Shown here: positions 25,614 to 34,741 of the stretch, in pieces
Numbering within the stretch: the first letter of the stretch is position 1
Layout of the letters: each line of letters starts with the position of its first letter
DNA from: CAVVEC01 sp963770485
Lineage (GTDB): Bacteria > Acidobacteriota > Terriglobia > Terriglobales > Acidobacteriaceae
NCBI GenBank assembly: GCA_963770485.1
Contig: CAVYPX010000014.1
Location: forward strand, 372,001 to 436,000
Reading direction: 5' to 3'
Length of the DNA: 64,000 nt
Program-made: the position numbers and the translations under genes
Notes under the pieces: model-generated
What the model was told of the DNA's origin: nothing
Databases searched by the model: none
What the model saw: the letters and a program-made list of their open reading frames with translations, nothing else

Positions 25614-27785
25614 CTATTGCCCCTCGCCCTTGTCGATTTTGCTTGCCACCTTGACCCCGCTCAACCCGCTGACGTACTTGGCAATACCGCGGTAGAGCGA
25701 CTCGGAAATGCGCTGGCGGTATTCGGAAGTGCGCAGGCGGCGCTCGTCGCTGGGATTGCTGACGAAGGAGATTTCCGCCAGAATCGAAGGCATATTTGCA
25801 CCGATCAGCACAATGAACGGCGCCTTCTTCACACCCCGGTCGCGGAGGCCCGGGCTTTTGGCAGCCAGACCGCTGTGCAGGGAGCTCTCGACGTCGGTGG
25901 CGAACTCGCGTGACTCTTCAATCTTTTCCTTCAGCGCGATCTTCTTCACCAGGTCCTGCAGTTGATGAATCGACTCTTCCGAAACCGCGTTTTCGCGAGC
26001 GGCTACCTCGAGCGCATCCGGGGATGAAGTAAAGTTCAGATAATAGGTCTCCACCCCCCGGGCGTCGGGATCGTGGCTGGAGTTCGCATGCACGGAAACG
26101 AACAAATCGGCGCCCTCCTGATTCGCGATGGAGGTGCGGGTTTCAAGCGGAATAAAAGTATCGTCCTTGCGCGTGTAAACCACTTCCGCTCCTAGCCGGG
26201 TTTGGAGCAGCTTACCCAACCGCCGGCTGACATCGAGCACCAGATCCTTCTCTTCGAGACCGTTGGGGCCGATAGTGCCGGTATCGTGCCCGCCGTGGCC
26301 GGGATCAATCACGATCTTCCCGATCTTCAGACCCAGCGCCCGAATCAAGGAACGATCGCCACTTGCCGTCGGCTGAGCTTCCCGGACGTCGACATCCCCA
26401 GCGGAGGGTCTTCGTTTGCTCCGGGCGGTGCTGCTCTCGACATGCCGGGCTGTGGCCAGCGTGCTTGGAGTCTTGCTGGGCGGCGTAATCTCCGGCGAAT
26501 CCAGCTTGGCGACCGTATCCTTCACCGTCCCATTTTTCACCGCCGTATCGTTGTCGTCCCCGTCGTCTACCTCTACGATCGTCTTCTTCAGGCCGTTGCT
26601 GCCGATCACCGTGGTCCGACCGCCTCCGCTCCTGGTTTCTGCCTTGGCCTCTACGACCGCTGCTTCGTCTTCTGTAGCGGCGTTCAGCACTGAGGTGTCT
26701 GCCGCAACCTTCTCAGGAACCGGCTTGTTGTGAACATCCTTGTTGTGAACATCAATGATCAGCCGGGGTGGATTCGTCACCAAAGATGCGCTGAAGTCGG
26801 TGAACTCATCGGTTTCTAACACCACCCGCGTCCGTCCTGGGTTGAACTGCGAGATACGAATCCGCTTCAGGAATCCATCATCCACGTCGAAGGTTTTGCT
26901 GACGAGCTGCCGATCGAGTTTCGTATCCAGAAGGTCGAAGAAGACGCGATCAGGGTGATCGATGCGTTGCGAGTCGTACTTGACGGTCTGGTCAAGATCA
27001 ATTGCCACCCGCGTGTACTCTGGCGTCGACCAGTGGCGGATTCCGGTGACCCGCGCCAGCTTCTCGTTCTTCCGTTCATTCTCCTCTGTGCGAGATTCCT
27101 CGACTGGGGTGTCTTTGGCAGAATCATCATCGAGGGCATGCGCGTCGGATGCATCGGGTACCTCTGCAACCTTGTCTTTGCGGCCTGGATCTTTGGGCCT
27201 TATACCGGATTCCAGACCGGGTAATGGGCCGGATCTCAGGCCGGCCTGTTGCACCGGTTCTGCGAGTGCCTTCCGCGCCTCCTCAGCCAGCGGATTCCGC
27301 GGATAGAGCCGCAAGAATTCCTTGAACACCATATCCGCCTGGGTCTGGTCGTGGAGGTCCTGTTGGTAAATCTCGCCCATGCGAAACAGGGCGTCAAAGC
27401 GCGCCTTGCTTCCGGGGTATTGGCGGCGCAGAAATTCGTATTGATGGATGGCCGCGCGCAGGAGGCCGTCGTCATCGAAGCGCCGCCCCATCTCTTCCAG
27501 CAGTTGTCCGACAGCCACCACGCTGGGATCGGCCTTCGCCGCGGCCGGCGCTCCGAAGTAAACGCGGCGATAGGCATCGAGCACGCGCTGATAGTCGTGA
27601 CGAGTGCGCTCCACGGCCGGCCGCTGCTCCAGCGCCCCTTGCATGCGCTGTGCCGCCTCAAACTGCGAATCGGCCCAGCTTCCAGACTTGTGCACGCGGG
27701 CTGGGGCCGACAGTCCCGAGAGCAGCAGTACGGCTACAGCCACAGTCCGGGGAAGGCCGCATCGGCTTCGATGTAAGATCTTCAA
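25614..27785 (-). CDS. N-acetylmuramoyl-L-alanine amidase, AmiC-like, with TPR-like and AMIN domains
   Basis: A 723-aa exported protein. The signal peptide is RTVAVAVLLLSGLSAPARV; residues about 30-190 are TPR-like helices (FDALFRMGEIYQQDLHDQTQ); residues about 245-345 look like an AMIN domain (TRVAIDLDQTVKY...RLIIDVHN); a 140-residue low-complexity linker follows; the last 220 are an Amidase_3 domain. Zinc ligands are visible: DPGHGGHDTG, EEKDL and SVHANS, with the catalytic Glu in ILAEISFVSN. It cleaves peptide stems from glycan strands, as needed for daughter-cell separation. Convergent with murC. Confidence 0.9.
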   Translation of the reverse strand: MKILHRSRCGLPRTVAVAVLLLSGLSAPARVHKSGSWADSQFEAAQRMQGALEQRPAVERTRHDYQRVLDAYRRVYFGAPAAAKADPSVVAVGQLLEEMGRRFDDDGLLRAAIHQYEFLRRQYPGSKARFDALFRMGEIYQQDLHDQTQADMVFKEFLRLYPRNPLAEEARKALAEPVQQAGLRSGPLPGLESGIRPKDPGRKDKVAEVPDASDAHALDDDSAKDTPVEESRTEENERKNEKLARVTGIRHWSTPEYTRVAIDLDQTVKYDSQRIDHPDRVFFDLLDTKLDRQLVSKTFDVDDGFLKRIRISQFNPGRTRVVLETDEFTDFSASLVTNPPRLIIDVHNKDVHNKPVPEKVAADTSVLNAATEDEAAVVEAKAETRSGGGRTTVIGSNGLKKTIVEVDDGDDNDTAVKNGTVKDTVAKLDSPEITPPSKTPSTLATARHVESSTARSKRRPSAGDVDVREAQPTASGDRSLIRALGLKIGKIVIDPGHGGHDTGTIGPNGLEEKDLVLDVSRRLGKLLQTRLGAEVVYTRKDDTFIPLETRTSIANQEGADLFVSVHANSSHDPDARGVETYYLNFTSSPDALEVAARENAVSEESIHQLQDLVKKIALKEKIEESREFATDVESSLHSGLAAKSPGLRDRGVKKAPFIVLIGANMPSILAEISFVSNPSDERRLRTSEYRQRISESLYRGIAKYVSGLSGVKVASKIDKGEGQ

Positions 27786-27842
27786 TTTGCTGGCCGTAAT
27801 CGCTGTCGTTCAAACGCTGTTGCTTCTAAGATGCGCACCGCA

Positions 27843-28700
27843 TCAGTCGGTGTTGCTGATGTAAAGCACGCCTCTCGCATCCCGTTGCACATGAATCGGT
27901 TCGCGCGCCGGGCCTCCCAGGATGTGGGAGCCGGAATCCGATCCGCCATAGTACAGTTGCGTGATGCGCTTCACGTACAGGCGAGTCTCGGCAAACCGTG
28001 GCACTCCGGCGCTGCGCGCGACTGCTCCCGGGCCCGCGTTGTAGGCCGCCAGAGTCAGCTTGACGTCGCCGCCGTAGCTCTCCATGAGCTGCTTTAGATG
28101 ACGAACCCCGGCATCCACATTTTGTTCCGGGTCAAAAGGATTCGCCACCCTCAACTGCCGAGCCGTCTGCGGCATCAGTTGCATGAGCCCCATGGCTCCC
28201 TTGCGGGAAACTGCATTGGGATTGAAGTTCGATTCCACTTTGATCACCGCGCGCACCAGGCTGGGATCCACATTGTGCCGGGCCGCTGCCTGCTCAATGG
28301 CAGCATCGATCTCCTGCTGCGTGAATGCCTTGCCCCGAACAAAGTTCGGCGCCGCCATACCCGAGCTTTCAGTCGGTTCCTGGCTCAGATAATGGCTCAC
28401 CTCCTCCGCCGCCGAGCGCGCTGCCCGGACGTTGGCCGAAGGCACCGGCTTCCACCGGTGTTGGGTGACGCTCCAGAACACCAGCGGACTCTGCCGGACT
28501 GGAGCTTCGGACCGCTTCGTCACCGCAGCCGGGGGCGCTTCGTTGACGTAGATCGTTCGGCCGGAGTCGTCGATGGTAGTGGTGATCACGGGATTCGAAC
28601 TGTCAGAACCGGCTTCTGCCTGCACGTATGGCGCTGTGAGTGAAAGGAAGGTCGCGATTACGGGTGTGGCCATCAGGGCGAGTTGCAGGTGCTTTCGCAT
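27843..28700 (-). CDS. Lytic transglycosylase (SLT family)
   Basis: A 285-aa exported protein. The signal peptide region is LALMATPVIATFLSLTAPYV. Residues 30-60 (TTIDDSGRTIYVNEA) resemble the DUF4124-like leader found in related enzymes. The SLT domain lies at about 140-260: VIKVESNFNPNAVSRKGAMG with the catalytic Glu in KVES, then LMQLMPQTARQL and LTLAAYNAGPGAV. Cleaves glycan strands to 1,6-anhydroMurNAc ends. It lies just upstream of the amidase on the same strand (58 bases), and the two may act together in wall turnover. Confidence 0.92.
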   Translation of the reverse strand: MRKHLQLALMATPVIATFLSLTAPYVQAEAGSDSSNPVITTTIDDSGRTIYVNEAPPAAVTKRSEAPVRQSPLVFWSVTQHRWKPVPSANVRAARSAAEEVSHYLSQEPTESSGMAAPNFVRGKAFTQQEIDAAIEQAAARHNVDPSLVRAVIKVESNFNPNAVSRKGAMGLMQLMPQTARQLRVANPFDPEQNVDAGVRHLKQLMESYGGDVKLTLAAYNAGPGAVARSAGVPRFAETRLYVKRITQLYYGGSDSGSHILGGPAREPIHVQRDARGVLYISNTD

Positions 28701-28875
28701 AGCCGGATATTCACCTTCGACGCAGAGATACCTCTGCGCCTGCCTACCCGGAAACCTGACGGAGAATCCTTACCAGAGTAGGTCGATTATAGGCTGGCCG
28801 GGGAGGGTGGGCAATCTGCCAAAAGGGTATAGAACCACCGAAGGTAATCCAAGTATATTACTGACACTAAAGATG

Positions 28876-29145
28876 TTAGCCGCTTAGTAACTTCGAGGAC
28901 TTTGGCCTGGGGCGATCCCTTCTCTGTTTCAAGGCGACAGCTTTGCGAACGAGCAGGAAGAGCATCGCATAGAAAACAAGGTCGATCAGCAACGCTGGCC
29001 AGAACATCCATCCAAAATGCTCGAAGGCAATCCCATCGAAACCCAACAGCGAGAATACGTAGTTCATCACCAGGAATCCGGGCCAAAGCAACATAGCCAC
29101 GTACTTGATGTAAGTGGCCACGGCCAAGAGTCCAGCCGCAACCAC
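28876..29145 (-). CDS. Small hypothetical membrane protein
   Basis: An 89-aa protein with three hydrophobic stretches (LLAVATYIKYVAMLLWPGFL, VMNYVFSLLGF, WPALLIDLVFYAMLFLLV) and a basic tail ending KSSKLLSG. GTG 29145 is the only ordinary start codon in the frame; the reading frame stays open about 90 bases further upstream without one. No family recognised. Divergent from the next Rieske gene. Confidence 0.5.
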   Translation of the reverse strand: MVAAGLLAVATYIKYVAMLLWPGFLVMNYVFSLLGFDGIAFEHFGWMFWPALLIDLVFYAMLFLLVRKAVALKQRRDRPRPKSSKLLSG

Positions 29146-29334
29146 GATGACCGCGCCGATCGTCAGGACTTGAACTATGCGTTTCGTGGTTGGACCTCGC
29201 CGTTCATGGTAGGCCGAGTTTGGCAGGCCGCAAAGTTACGATCGTCTCGACGTGAACCACTTCTCCGAGCGGGAGGGTGTAGCCCGACCGCAGCGAAGCT
29301 CCTCCGCGACTGTGTTACGCTGCCCCTTGATCCC

Positions 29335-30450
29335 ATGAGCGAACTGGAACCTCCTCAGCGCCAGACGCCCGACTCCCTGATGCTCTACGGCTTCTGGTAT
29401 CGCGCCTTGCCGAGCGAACGGATCACCCGCAATCGGCTGCATAAGGCCATGCTGCTGGAAACCCCTCTTGTTCTCGGCCGCGACCGCCAGGGTGCGCCCT
29501 TCGCATTGCGCGATGCCTGTCCTCACCGCGGCATGCCGCTCTCTTATGGGATGTTCGACGGGCAGCAAATCGAGTGCAGTTATCACGGCTGGAGATTCGA
29601 CGCCCACAGCGGCCAGTGCCAGCTCATTCCGTCACTGACTCCCGATCAAGACCTCAAAATCGACCGCATCTACGCCGGCAGCTACACCTGCGAAGAGCGT
29701 GATAATTACATTTGGGTGTTCATGCCCGAACTATCTCCGTCGGGCGCGGGATTCACCAAAGCGGCCGAGCCGCCGATCCCGGCGCCACGTGTGCCCACGT
29801 TCGGAGGCAACTACAAGATTGCCCATCTGACCGCCGATCTGCCCTGCAGCGTGGATCACGGCATCATCGGCCTGATGGACCCGGCGCACGGCCCGTTCGT
29901 GCACCAGGCATGGTGGTGGCGCAGCCGCCATAGCATTCACGAAAAACAGAAGCAGTTCGAGCCCATCCCGATGGGCTTCCGCATGAGCGCGCACACGCCC
30001 AGCTCCAATAGCGCGCCTTACAAATTATTGCGTCTCTACGCCGACGCCGACTCGATTACCACAACGATTGATTTTGTTCTGCCCAACCAGCGTTCCGAAA
30101 CCATCCAGGCGGGAAGGTATTGGTTCGCCAGCCTGACCACGGTGACGCCCATCACCCGCGCTCATTGCCGTATTGACGTGGTCGCCTGCTGGAACATCTT
30201 CCGCTGGGTGCCATTTGGGCCTTCACTTTTGAAATTTGTTTTTGCGAAATTCGTCGAGCAAGATCGCCAGACTATGGAGGATCAGTCGGAAGGCCTGAAG
30301 CATAATCCGCACCTGATGCTGATTGACGATGCCGACCGGCCGGCGAAGTGGTATTTCCAGCTCAAGGCGGCGTATCTGGAATCAAAACGGACGGGCGAAG
30401 AGATGCAGCATCCGATGCCGGGCCAAGTCACATTGAAGTGGAGAAGTTAG
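29335..30450 (+). CDS. Rieske 2Fe-2S oxygenase (PaO/VanA-like)
   Basis: A 371-aa protein. Rieske ligands C62-x-H64 (CPHRGMPLSYG) and C81-x2-H84 (CSYHGWRFD). The catalytic domain has DHGIIGLMDPAHGPFVHQAW, with H185 and H190 as likely iron ligands and D174 as the bridging acid. Sequence style differs from the Rieske enzyme at 2020 and is closer to the single-component-type oxygenases related to pheophorbide a oxygenase and vanillate demethylase. No reductase or ferredoxin gene nearby. The start at ATG 29335 lacks a clear ribosome binding site. Confidence 0.85.
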   Translation: MSELEPPQRQTPDSLMLYGFWYRALPSERITRNRLHKAMLLETPLVLGRDRQGAPFALRDACPHRGMPLSYGMFDGQQIECSYHGWRFDAHSGQCQLIPSLTPDQDLKIDRIYAGSYTCEERDNYIWVFMPELSPSGAGFTKAAEPPIPAPRVPTFGGNYKIAHLTADLPCSVDHGIIGLMDPAHGPFVHQAWWWRSRHSIHEKQKQFEPIPMGFRMSAHTPSSNSAPYKLLRLYADADSITTTIDFVLPNQRSETIQAGRYWFASLTTVTPITRAHCRIDVVACWNIFRWVPFGPSLLKFVFAKFVEQDRQTMEDQSEGLKHNPHLMLIDDADRPAKWYFQLKAAYLESKRTGEEMQHPMPGQVTLKWRS

Positions 30451-30455
30451 GAAAG

Positions 30456-30548
30456 AGTAGCTAGTAGCGAGGGAATGAGCTTGATGCCACGCGGCACATC
30501 TCTTGGCCACTAGTCCTAGCTACCAGCTACCAGCTTCTAGCTACTACT
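30456..30548. repeat. AGCTAGTAGC / CTAGCTACC repeat
   Basis: AGTAGCTAGTAGC at 30456-30468 is answered by TTCTAGCTACTACT at the right, with internal AGCTACC units. It lies between the Rieske gene and the STAS-like gene and touches the latter's stop codon. Confidence 0.5.
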
Positions 30549-30909
30549 CTTCCTCCACCAGCCAGTCCATCGCTTCTTCGCGGGTCTTGAAAGCCGGAAA
30601 CTCGCGCTGGGAGAAGCTCTTGAAATTCTCGTAGAGCACCTTGGGCAACTGTTCCGTTCCCACCCACGCCGAGCGCTTGACGTAAGGACGGTCGAAGACC
30701 AGCGCCTCCTTGATGCGTATGGCCACGGCTTTGTCCACCTGTGCACCGGTGAAGTCGGCGAGGGTAAGCACGGAATCGCGGGGCTGCTCGGCGATTTGCT
30801 CCTGCACTTCGGCCACGACCGCCAGTATCTGCGCCGGCGTGCAGCCGCTGAAATCAATCAGCAGGATCTGCTTGCCTCGATGAGTGACGAACCGTATGCG
30901 ATCTTCCAT
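30544..30909 (-). CDS. SpoIIAA/STAS-like protein
   Basis: A 121-aa protein MEDRIRFVTHRGKQILLIDF...MDWLVEEE. The alternation of strands and helices and the C-terminal REFPAFKTREEAMDWL fit the SpoIIAA-like (STAS/Sec14-related) family of small soluble proteins, whose role is mostly unknown. ATG 30909 is preferred; TTG 30933 would add eight residues. Downstream of alaS on the same strand and separated by 60 bases of ACTGGGAACTGGGAACC-like repeat. Confidence 0.6.
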   Translation of the reverse strand: MEDRIRFVTHRGKQILLIDFSGCTPAQILAVVAEVQEQIAEQPRDSVLTLADFTGAQVDKAVAIRIKEALVFDRPYVKRSAWVGTEQLPKVLYENFKSFSQREFPAFKTREEAMDWLVEEE

Positions 30910-30968
30910 GGACAATTCCGCATGCGCAGTCAACTGGGAACTGGGAACCGAAAACTAGGAACTGGGTC

Positions 30969-33935
30969 TTAACTCCCCAAGAGCGATTCCACGACTTGGT
31001 AAGCTCCATCCAGAGCCTCGTCCAGCGCGCCAGGATCTTTGCCGCCGGCTTCGGCCAGGTCGGGACGCCCGCCGCCTTTGCCCCCGACCTTTTCCGCTAC
31101 CTTGCCGATGACCTTGCCCGCTTGAATGCGGCCTGTGAGGTCTTTAGTCACGCCCACAATGAGCGACACGTTGCCATTGCTGGTCGAGCCCAGCACGACC
31201 ACGCCCGAGCCCAGCTTGTCGCGAAGCTGATCGACCAGAGTGCGCATCTGGGCGCGTTCGAGATTGTCCACGCGATGGGCGAGCACCTTGATGCCGCGAA
31301 TGTCTTTGATTTTCTCGCCGATGTTCTCCGTGCTCGACGAAGCCGATTTCATGCGCGCCTGGTCGAGTTCGCGAGCCAACCGCTTGATTTCCGCGTCTTT
31401 CTTTTCGAGCTCAAGCTTCAGCGCTTCCGCAGGAGACACCGGAGCCTCGTCGATTCTGGGTGCCCCATCCCTTCGCGTTCTTTGCGAAAGGATGGGCTTG
31501 GAAAGGGTGGGAGAAACGACGCTCGACACGTAGCTCTCCAACTCGTGGTCTTTCCTGAAGTGCTGTAGCGATCCCTCTCCGGTCACCGCTTCCACGCGCC
31601 GCACGCCCGACGACACACTGCCTTCTTTCAGAATCTTGATCAATCCAATCTCGCCGGTTTGTGCCGTATGCGTCCCGCCGCAGAGTTCGGTGGAGAAGTC
31701 GCCAATCCTGATGACGCGAACTTTATCGCCATATTTCTCGCCGAACAGCGCCATGGCGTGATACTCGTTCACCGCAAGATCAATCGGCACGTTCTCGATG
31801 ACTTCGACTTTCTGATTGCGCAGAACTTCCTTGTTGATCAGGTCTTCGATGTCCTGCAACTCTTCGTCTTCGACCGCGGTGAAGTGCGAGAAGTCAAAGC
31901 GCAAATGATTGGGCGCGACCAGCGATCCCGCCTGCTTCACATGCTTGCCCAGAACTTCGCGCAGCCCGGCATGAAGCAGATGCGTAGCCGTGTGATTGCG
32001 CATGGTGGATTGGCGAATGTCGGTATTGACCACGGCATCGACTCTGTCGCCCAAGCGGATCGGTTGTTTGACAAAGACTACGTGCGCGCGCACCCCCTGC
32101 ACTGGGTAGTAGCAGCCGGTCACCTCGGCGACGACGGTATTGTGATCCTCGCTGTAGAACCATCCCCGATCGCCCACTTGCCCGCCTGACTCAGCATAAA
32201 AAGGAGTGTGGTCAAGAATCACCTCGCCAACATCCCCAACATTAAGTTGCCCGACGCTACCCACATCGCCAATGTTCCCAGGTCTAACAAAGCCCCTCGC
32301 CTGCCCCCTCAGCAGAGCCAGCACTTCGCAGTTGTCGGAGCGCGTCTGGCGGTAGCCTGCGAACTCAGACTTCGGAAGCTGCTGGTAAGCAGGATTAGCA
32401 GTCTGTTTGGCCGCACCTTTCCAGGAAGCGCGAGCACGAGCCTGCTCCGCCTTGAGGGCGGTTTCGAAACCCTCAGCGTCGAAGCCAAAGCCCATATCGC
32501 GGCAGGACTCCTCAATGAAGTCCTTTGGGAGACCGTAGGTCTCATACAGCTTGAATGCCACATCCCCTGGAAATACCACAGACTGACCAGCCGCCTTCAG
32601 GATCGCGGTCTGGCGACGAATCCCGGACAATGGCTCCTGGTGGGGTGCCCCAAGGACGGCAGTATCGTGGCCCAACGTGAGATTGACTTCCGCTGCCTTC
32701 ACGTCATCCTGGCGTTGGAGAATTATTCGACCGAATTGCTCCTCCATTTCTTTCCACCCGCGTTCCACGGTGTGAGCGAACCTTTTTTCTTCTTCGAGGA
32801 TTGTTTTCGCGACACGGTCCTGGGTCTCTATGAGCTCAGGATATGCGTCCTTCATTTCATCTCGCACAGCCTGCGCCATTTTAAACATGAAGGGCTGCGA
32901 CACAGCGAGCAATCGACCGTGCCGGATAGCTCTGCGTAAAATCTTGCGCAGCACGTACCCGCGACGCTCATTCGACGGGATCACGCCATCGGAAATGAGG
33001 AAGGTAGCTGCTCTAGAGTGATCGGCGATAATCCTCAGCGATGCGTCTGCCTTGAAATCTGCCCCATAATGGGTCTTGGTAAGCTCACTCGCCCGGTGCA
33101 GCAACGGTTTAAACAAATCGGTCTCGTAATTCGAAATCTTCCCCTGCAGAACCGCCGCCAGCCGCTCCAATCCGGCACCCGTGTCAATCGACGGCTTGGG
33201 TAATTCCCGGAGCCTGTATTCAATCGGCTGATAGTCATCGCCGGTGGCCAGGTGCTTGACCTGTAGCGTTGTGATCTCGCGGTCGAACTGCATGAACACC
33301 AGATTCCAAATCTCGACATAGCGCCCGCAATCGCATCCAAACGCGCAATCCGTGTGTCCCTGATCGGAGGCGGCCGGGCCCATGTCGTAGTGAATCTCGC
33401 TGCAGGGACCGCACGGACCGGTGTCGCCCATCTGCCAGAAATTGTCTTTCAGGCCGAACTCAAAGATTCGATCTTTGGCCACGCCCTGCCCAACCCACAG
33501 GTCGTAGGCCTCGACATCGCGCGACATTCCGCCTTCGCCGTTAAAGACGGTCACATACAGCTTGTCCTTCGCGATCCCGAACCACTCGGGCGAAGTGATC
33601 AGTTCCCACGCGTAGGCAATCGCGTCTTTCTTGAAGTAATCGCCAAAAGAAAAATTCCCCAGCATCTCGAAAAAGGTGTGATGGCGGTTGGTGAACCCGA
33701 CATTCTCCAGATCGTTGTGCTTGCCGCCGGCCCGCACGCATTTTTGCGAAGAAGTCGCCCGCGTGTAATCGCGCTTTTCCAGGCCGAGGAAAACGTCTTT
33801 GAACTGGTTCATCCCTGCGTTGGTAAACAGCAGCGTGGGGTCGTTGGCCGGAACGAGCGACGACGAATGCACCTCGCGGTGCCCCTTCTGGACAAAGTAG
33901 TCCAGAAACTTGCGCCGAATTTCAGAACCAGTCAT
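30969..33935 (-). CDS. alaS: Alanyl-tRNA synthetase with three atypical insertions
   Basis: A 988-aa protein, about 100 residues longer than usual AlaRS. The catalytic domain begins MTGSEIRRKFLDYFVQKGHR, with TLLFTNAGMNQFKD and GAGLERLAAVLQG. The editing site is H648-x3-H652 (HTATH) and C752GGTH756; the C-Ala domain ends the protein. Insertions are at about residues 401-452, 545-570 (GNIGDVGSVGQLNVGDVGE) and 805-835 (VVSPTLSKPILSQRTRRDGA). The third is encoded by repeat DNA (31458-31497) similar to non-coding DNA at 43879-43917. The frame is intact, so the enzyme should be functional. It charges tRNA-Ala and clears mischarged Ser or Gly. Confidence 0.95.
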   Translation of the reverse strand: MTGSEIRRKFLDYFVQKGHREVHSSSLVPANDPTLLFTNAGMNQFKDVFLGLEKRDYTRATSSQKCVRAGGKHNDLENVGFTNRHHTFFEMLGNFSFGDYFKKDAIAYAWELITSPEWFGIAKDKLYVTVFNGEGGMSRDVEAYDLWVGQGVAKDRIFEFGLKDNFWQMGDTGPCGPCSEIHYDMGPAASDQGHTDCAFGCDCGRYVEIWNLVFMQFDREITTLQVKHLATGDDYQPIEYRLRELPKPSIDTGAGLERLAAVLQGKISNYETDLFKPLLHRASELTKTHYGADFKADASLRIIADHSRAATFLISDGVIPSNERRGYVLRKILRRAIRHGRLLAVSQPFMFKMAQAVRDEMKDAYPELIETQDRVAKTILEEEKRFAHTVERGWKEMEEQFGRIILQRQDDVKAAEVNLTLGHDTAVLGAPHQEPLSGIRRQTAILKAAGQSVVFPGDVAFKLYETYGLPKDFIEESCRDMGFGFDAEGFETALKAEQARARASWKGAAKQTANPAYQQLPKSEFAGYRQTRSDNCEVLALLRGQARGFVRPGNIGDVGSVGQLNVGDVGEVILDHTPFYAESGGQVGDRGWFYSEDHNTVVAEVTGCYYPVQGVRAHVVFVKQPIRLGDRVDAVVNTDIRQSTMRNHTATHLLHAGLREVLGKHVKQAGSLVAPNHLRFDFSHFTAVEDEELQDIEDLINKEVLRNQKVEVIENVPIDLAVNEYHAMALFGEKYGDKVRVIRIGDFSTELCGGTHTAQTGEIGLIKILKEGSVSSGVRRVEAVTGEGSLQHFRKDHELESYVSSVVSPTLSKPILSQRTRRDGAPRIDEAPVSPAEALKLELEKKDAEIKRLARELDQARMKSASSSTENIGEKIKDIRGIKVLAHRVDNLERAQMRTLVDQLRDKLGSGVVVLGSTSNGNVSLIVGVTKDLTGRIQAGKVIGKVAEKVGGKGGGRPDLAEAGGKDPGALDEALDGAYQVVESLLGS

Positions 33936-33951
33936 CGAAGTTTAATTCTAA

Positions 33952-33985
33952 ATGAAAACCGCGGAGGACACTGAGGACACAGATG
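33952..33985. repeat. AAAACCGCGGAGGACAC repeat, left of vapBC
   Basis: GAAAACCGCGGAGGACACTG, a member of the TCCTCTGTG family. An inverted relative lies at 34711-34741, so the toxin-antitoxin pair sits between the two. Confidence 0.5.
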
Positions 33986-34020
33986 GCCTTCACATCTCTT
34001 TCTCTCGGGCGATTGGGCCT

Positions 34021-34437
34021 TCACTTGATCGGAATCAGGGGCCGGAACAGGTTGTTACGGCCCCAGCGATAGATCCGGAAATCTCGATCCACGGTGAGAA
34101 TATCGCCGGTGCCGAATTCGTTGGCCAGGTGAATGAGGCACGCATCAGCCACGTCAATGCCGCGATGGCGATACTTGCCGAGAATCCGGCTCACGGGGCG
34201 GGCTGAGTCGAAAAGAGCCAGAGGAATGAGAAAGCCCCTCGAGGCCACGTTTTGCAGGACAGCGTGGGCAGCGCCTTCGACCTTTCGCAACAAATAGCAA
34301 CTCTCTGCAATCACCGCTTCGCAGGTGACAAGCGGCGCTGCCACCTTGGCCATCGCCTCGGCGCAAGGCCGGTGGAAGGAGTCCGTGGGATCGAGCAAAG
34401 CCACAATCGCGCCGGTATCCAACAGAATCGGCTTCAC
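34021..34437 (-). CDS. vapC: PIN-domain toxin (VapC family)
   Basis: A 138-aa PIN nuclease. Acidic residues typical of the active site: D7 in LLDTGAIVALLD, E in EAVIAESCYLL, D in GIDVADACLIHLA and D in TVDRDFRIY. VapC toxins cut specific RNAs, usually tRNA or rRNA. Its ATG overlaps the end of the antitoxin gene by four bases (ATGA), the normal coupling in such modules. Confidence 0.88.
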   Translation of the reverse strand: MKPILLDTGAIVALLDPTDSFHRPCAEAMAKVAAPLVTCEAVIAESCYLLRKVEGAAHAVLQNVASRGFLIPLALFDSARPVSRILGKYRHRGIDVADACLIHLANEFGTGDILTVDRDFRIYRWGRNNLFRPLIPIK

Positions 34438-34664
34438 CGCCCAAAGTCCTTGAGATGTGTCTTATTTGAGGCCAAGTCGCCAACGCCAGACGGAAACCTG
34501 CCCTGGCCAATGATCGTGCGGCGGCCTTTGGTAGCATGGCACGAAGCCAGGAGGCGCAGGCCTTCGCGCACTACCTTGGAAGGTGTCCAGCCAGTTCTCT
34601 TCATCAGGCGATGCAGGATTTCTTCCGATTCTTGATCCAGTCGCGCTTGAATGGTTGACGCCAT
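34434..34664 (-). CDS. Ribbon-helix-helix antitoxin
   Basis: A 76-aa protein, MASTIQARLDQESEEILHRL...GWTPSKVVREGLRLL, a typical RHH/CopG fold at residues 1-40, followed by a basic flexible tail that would occupy the toxin's active site. Partner of the PIN toxin that follows with a 4-base overlap. TACAAT lies only a few bases upstream, so the message may be almost leaderless. Confidence 0.8.
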   Translation of the reverse strand: MASTIQARLDQESEEILHRLMKRTGWTPSKVVREGLRLLASCHATKGRRTIIGQGRFPSGVGDLASNKTHLKDFGR

Positions 34665-34710
34665 TCCTCATTGTAACACATGCTGATGATTGTATTACGA
34701 AATCTCCAGA

Positions 34711-34741
34711 GCCGCGTCCTCCGCGTACTCGGCGGTTTTCA
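34711..34741. repeat. CGCGTCCTCCGCGTACTCGG repeat, right of vapBC
   Basis: Inverted relative of 33952-33985 (both read AAAACCGC...GGAGGAC on opposite strands). It touches the end of recX. Confidence 0.5.
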
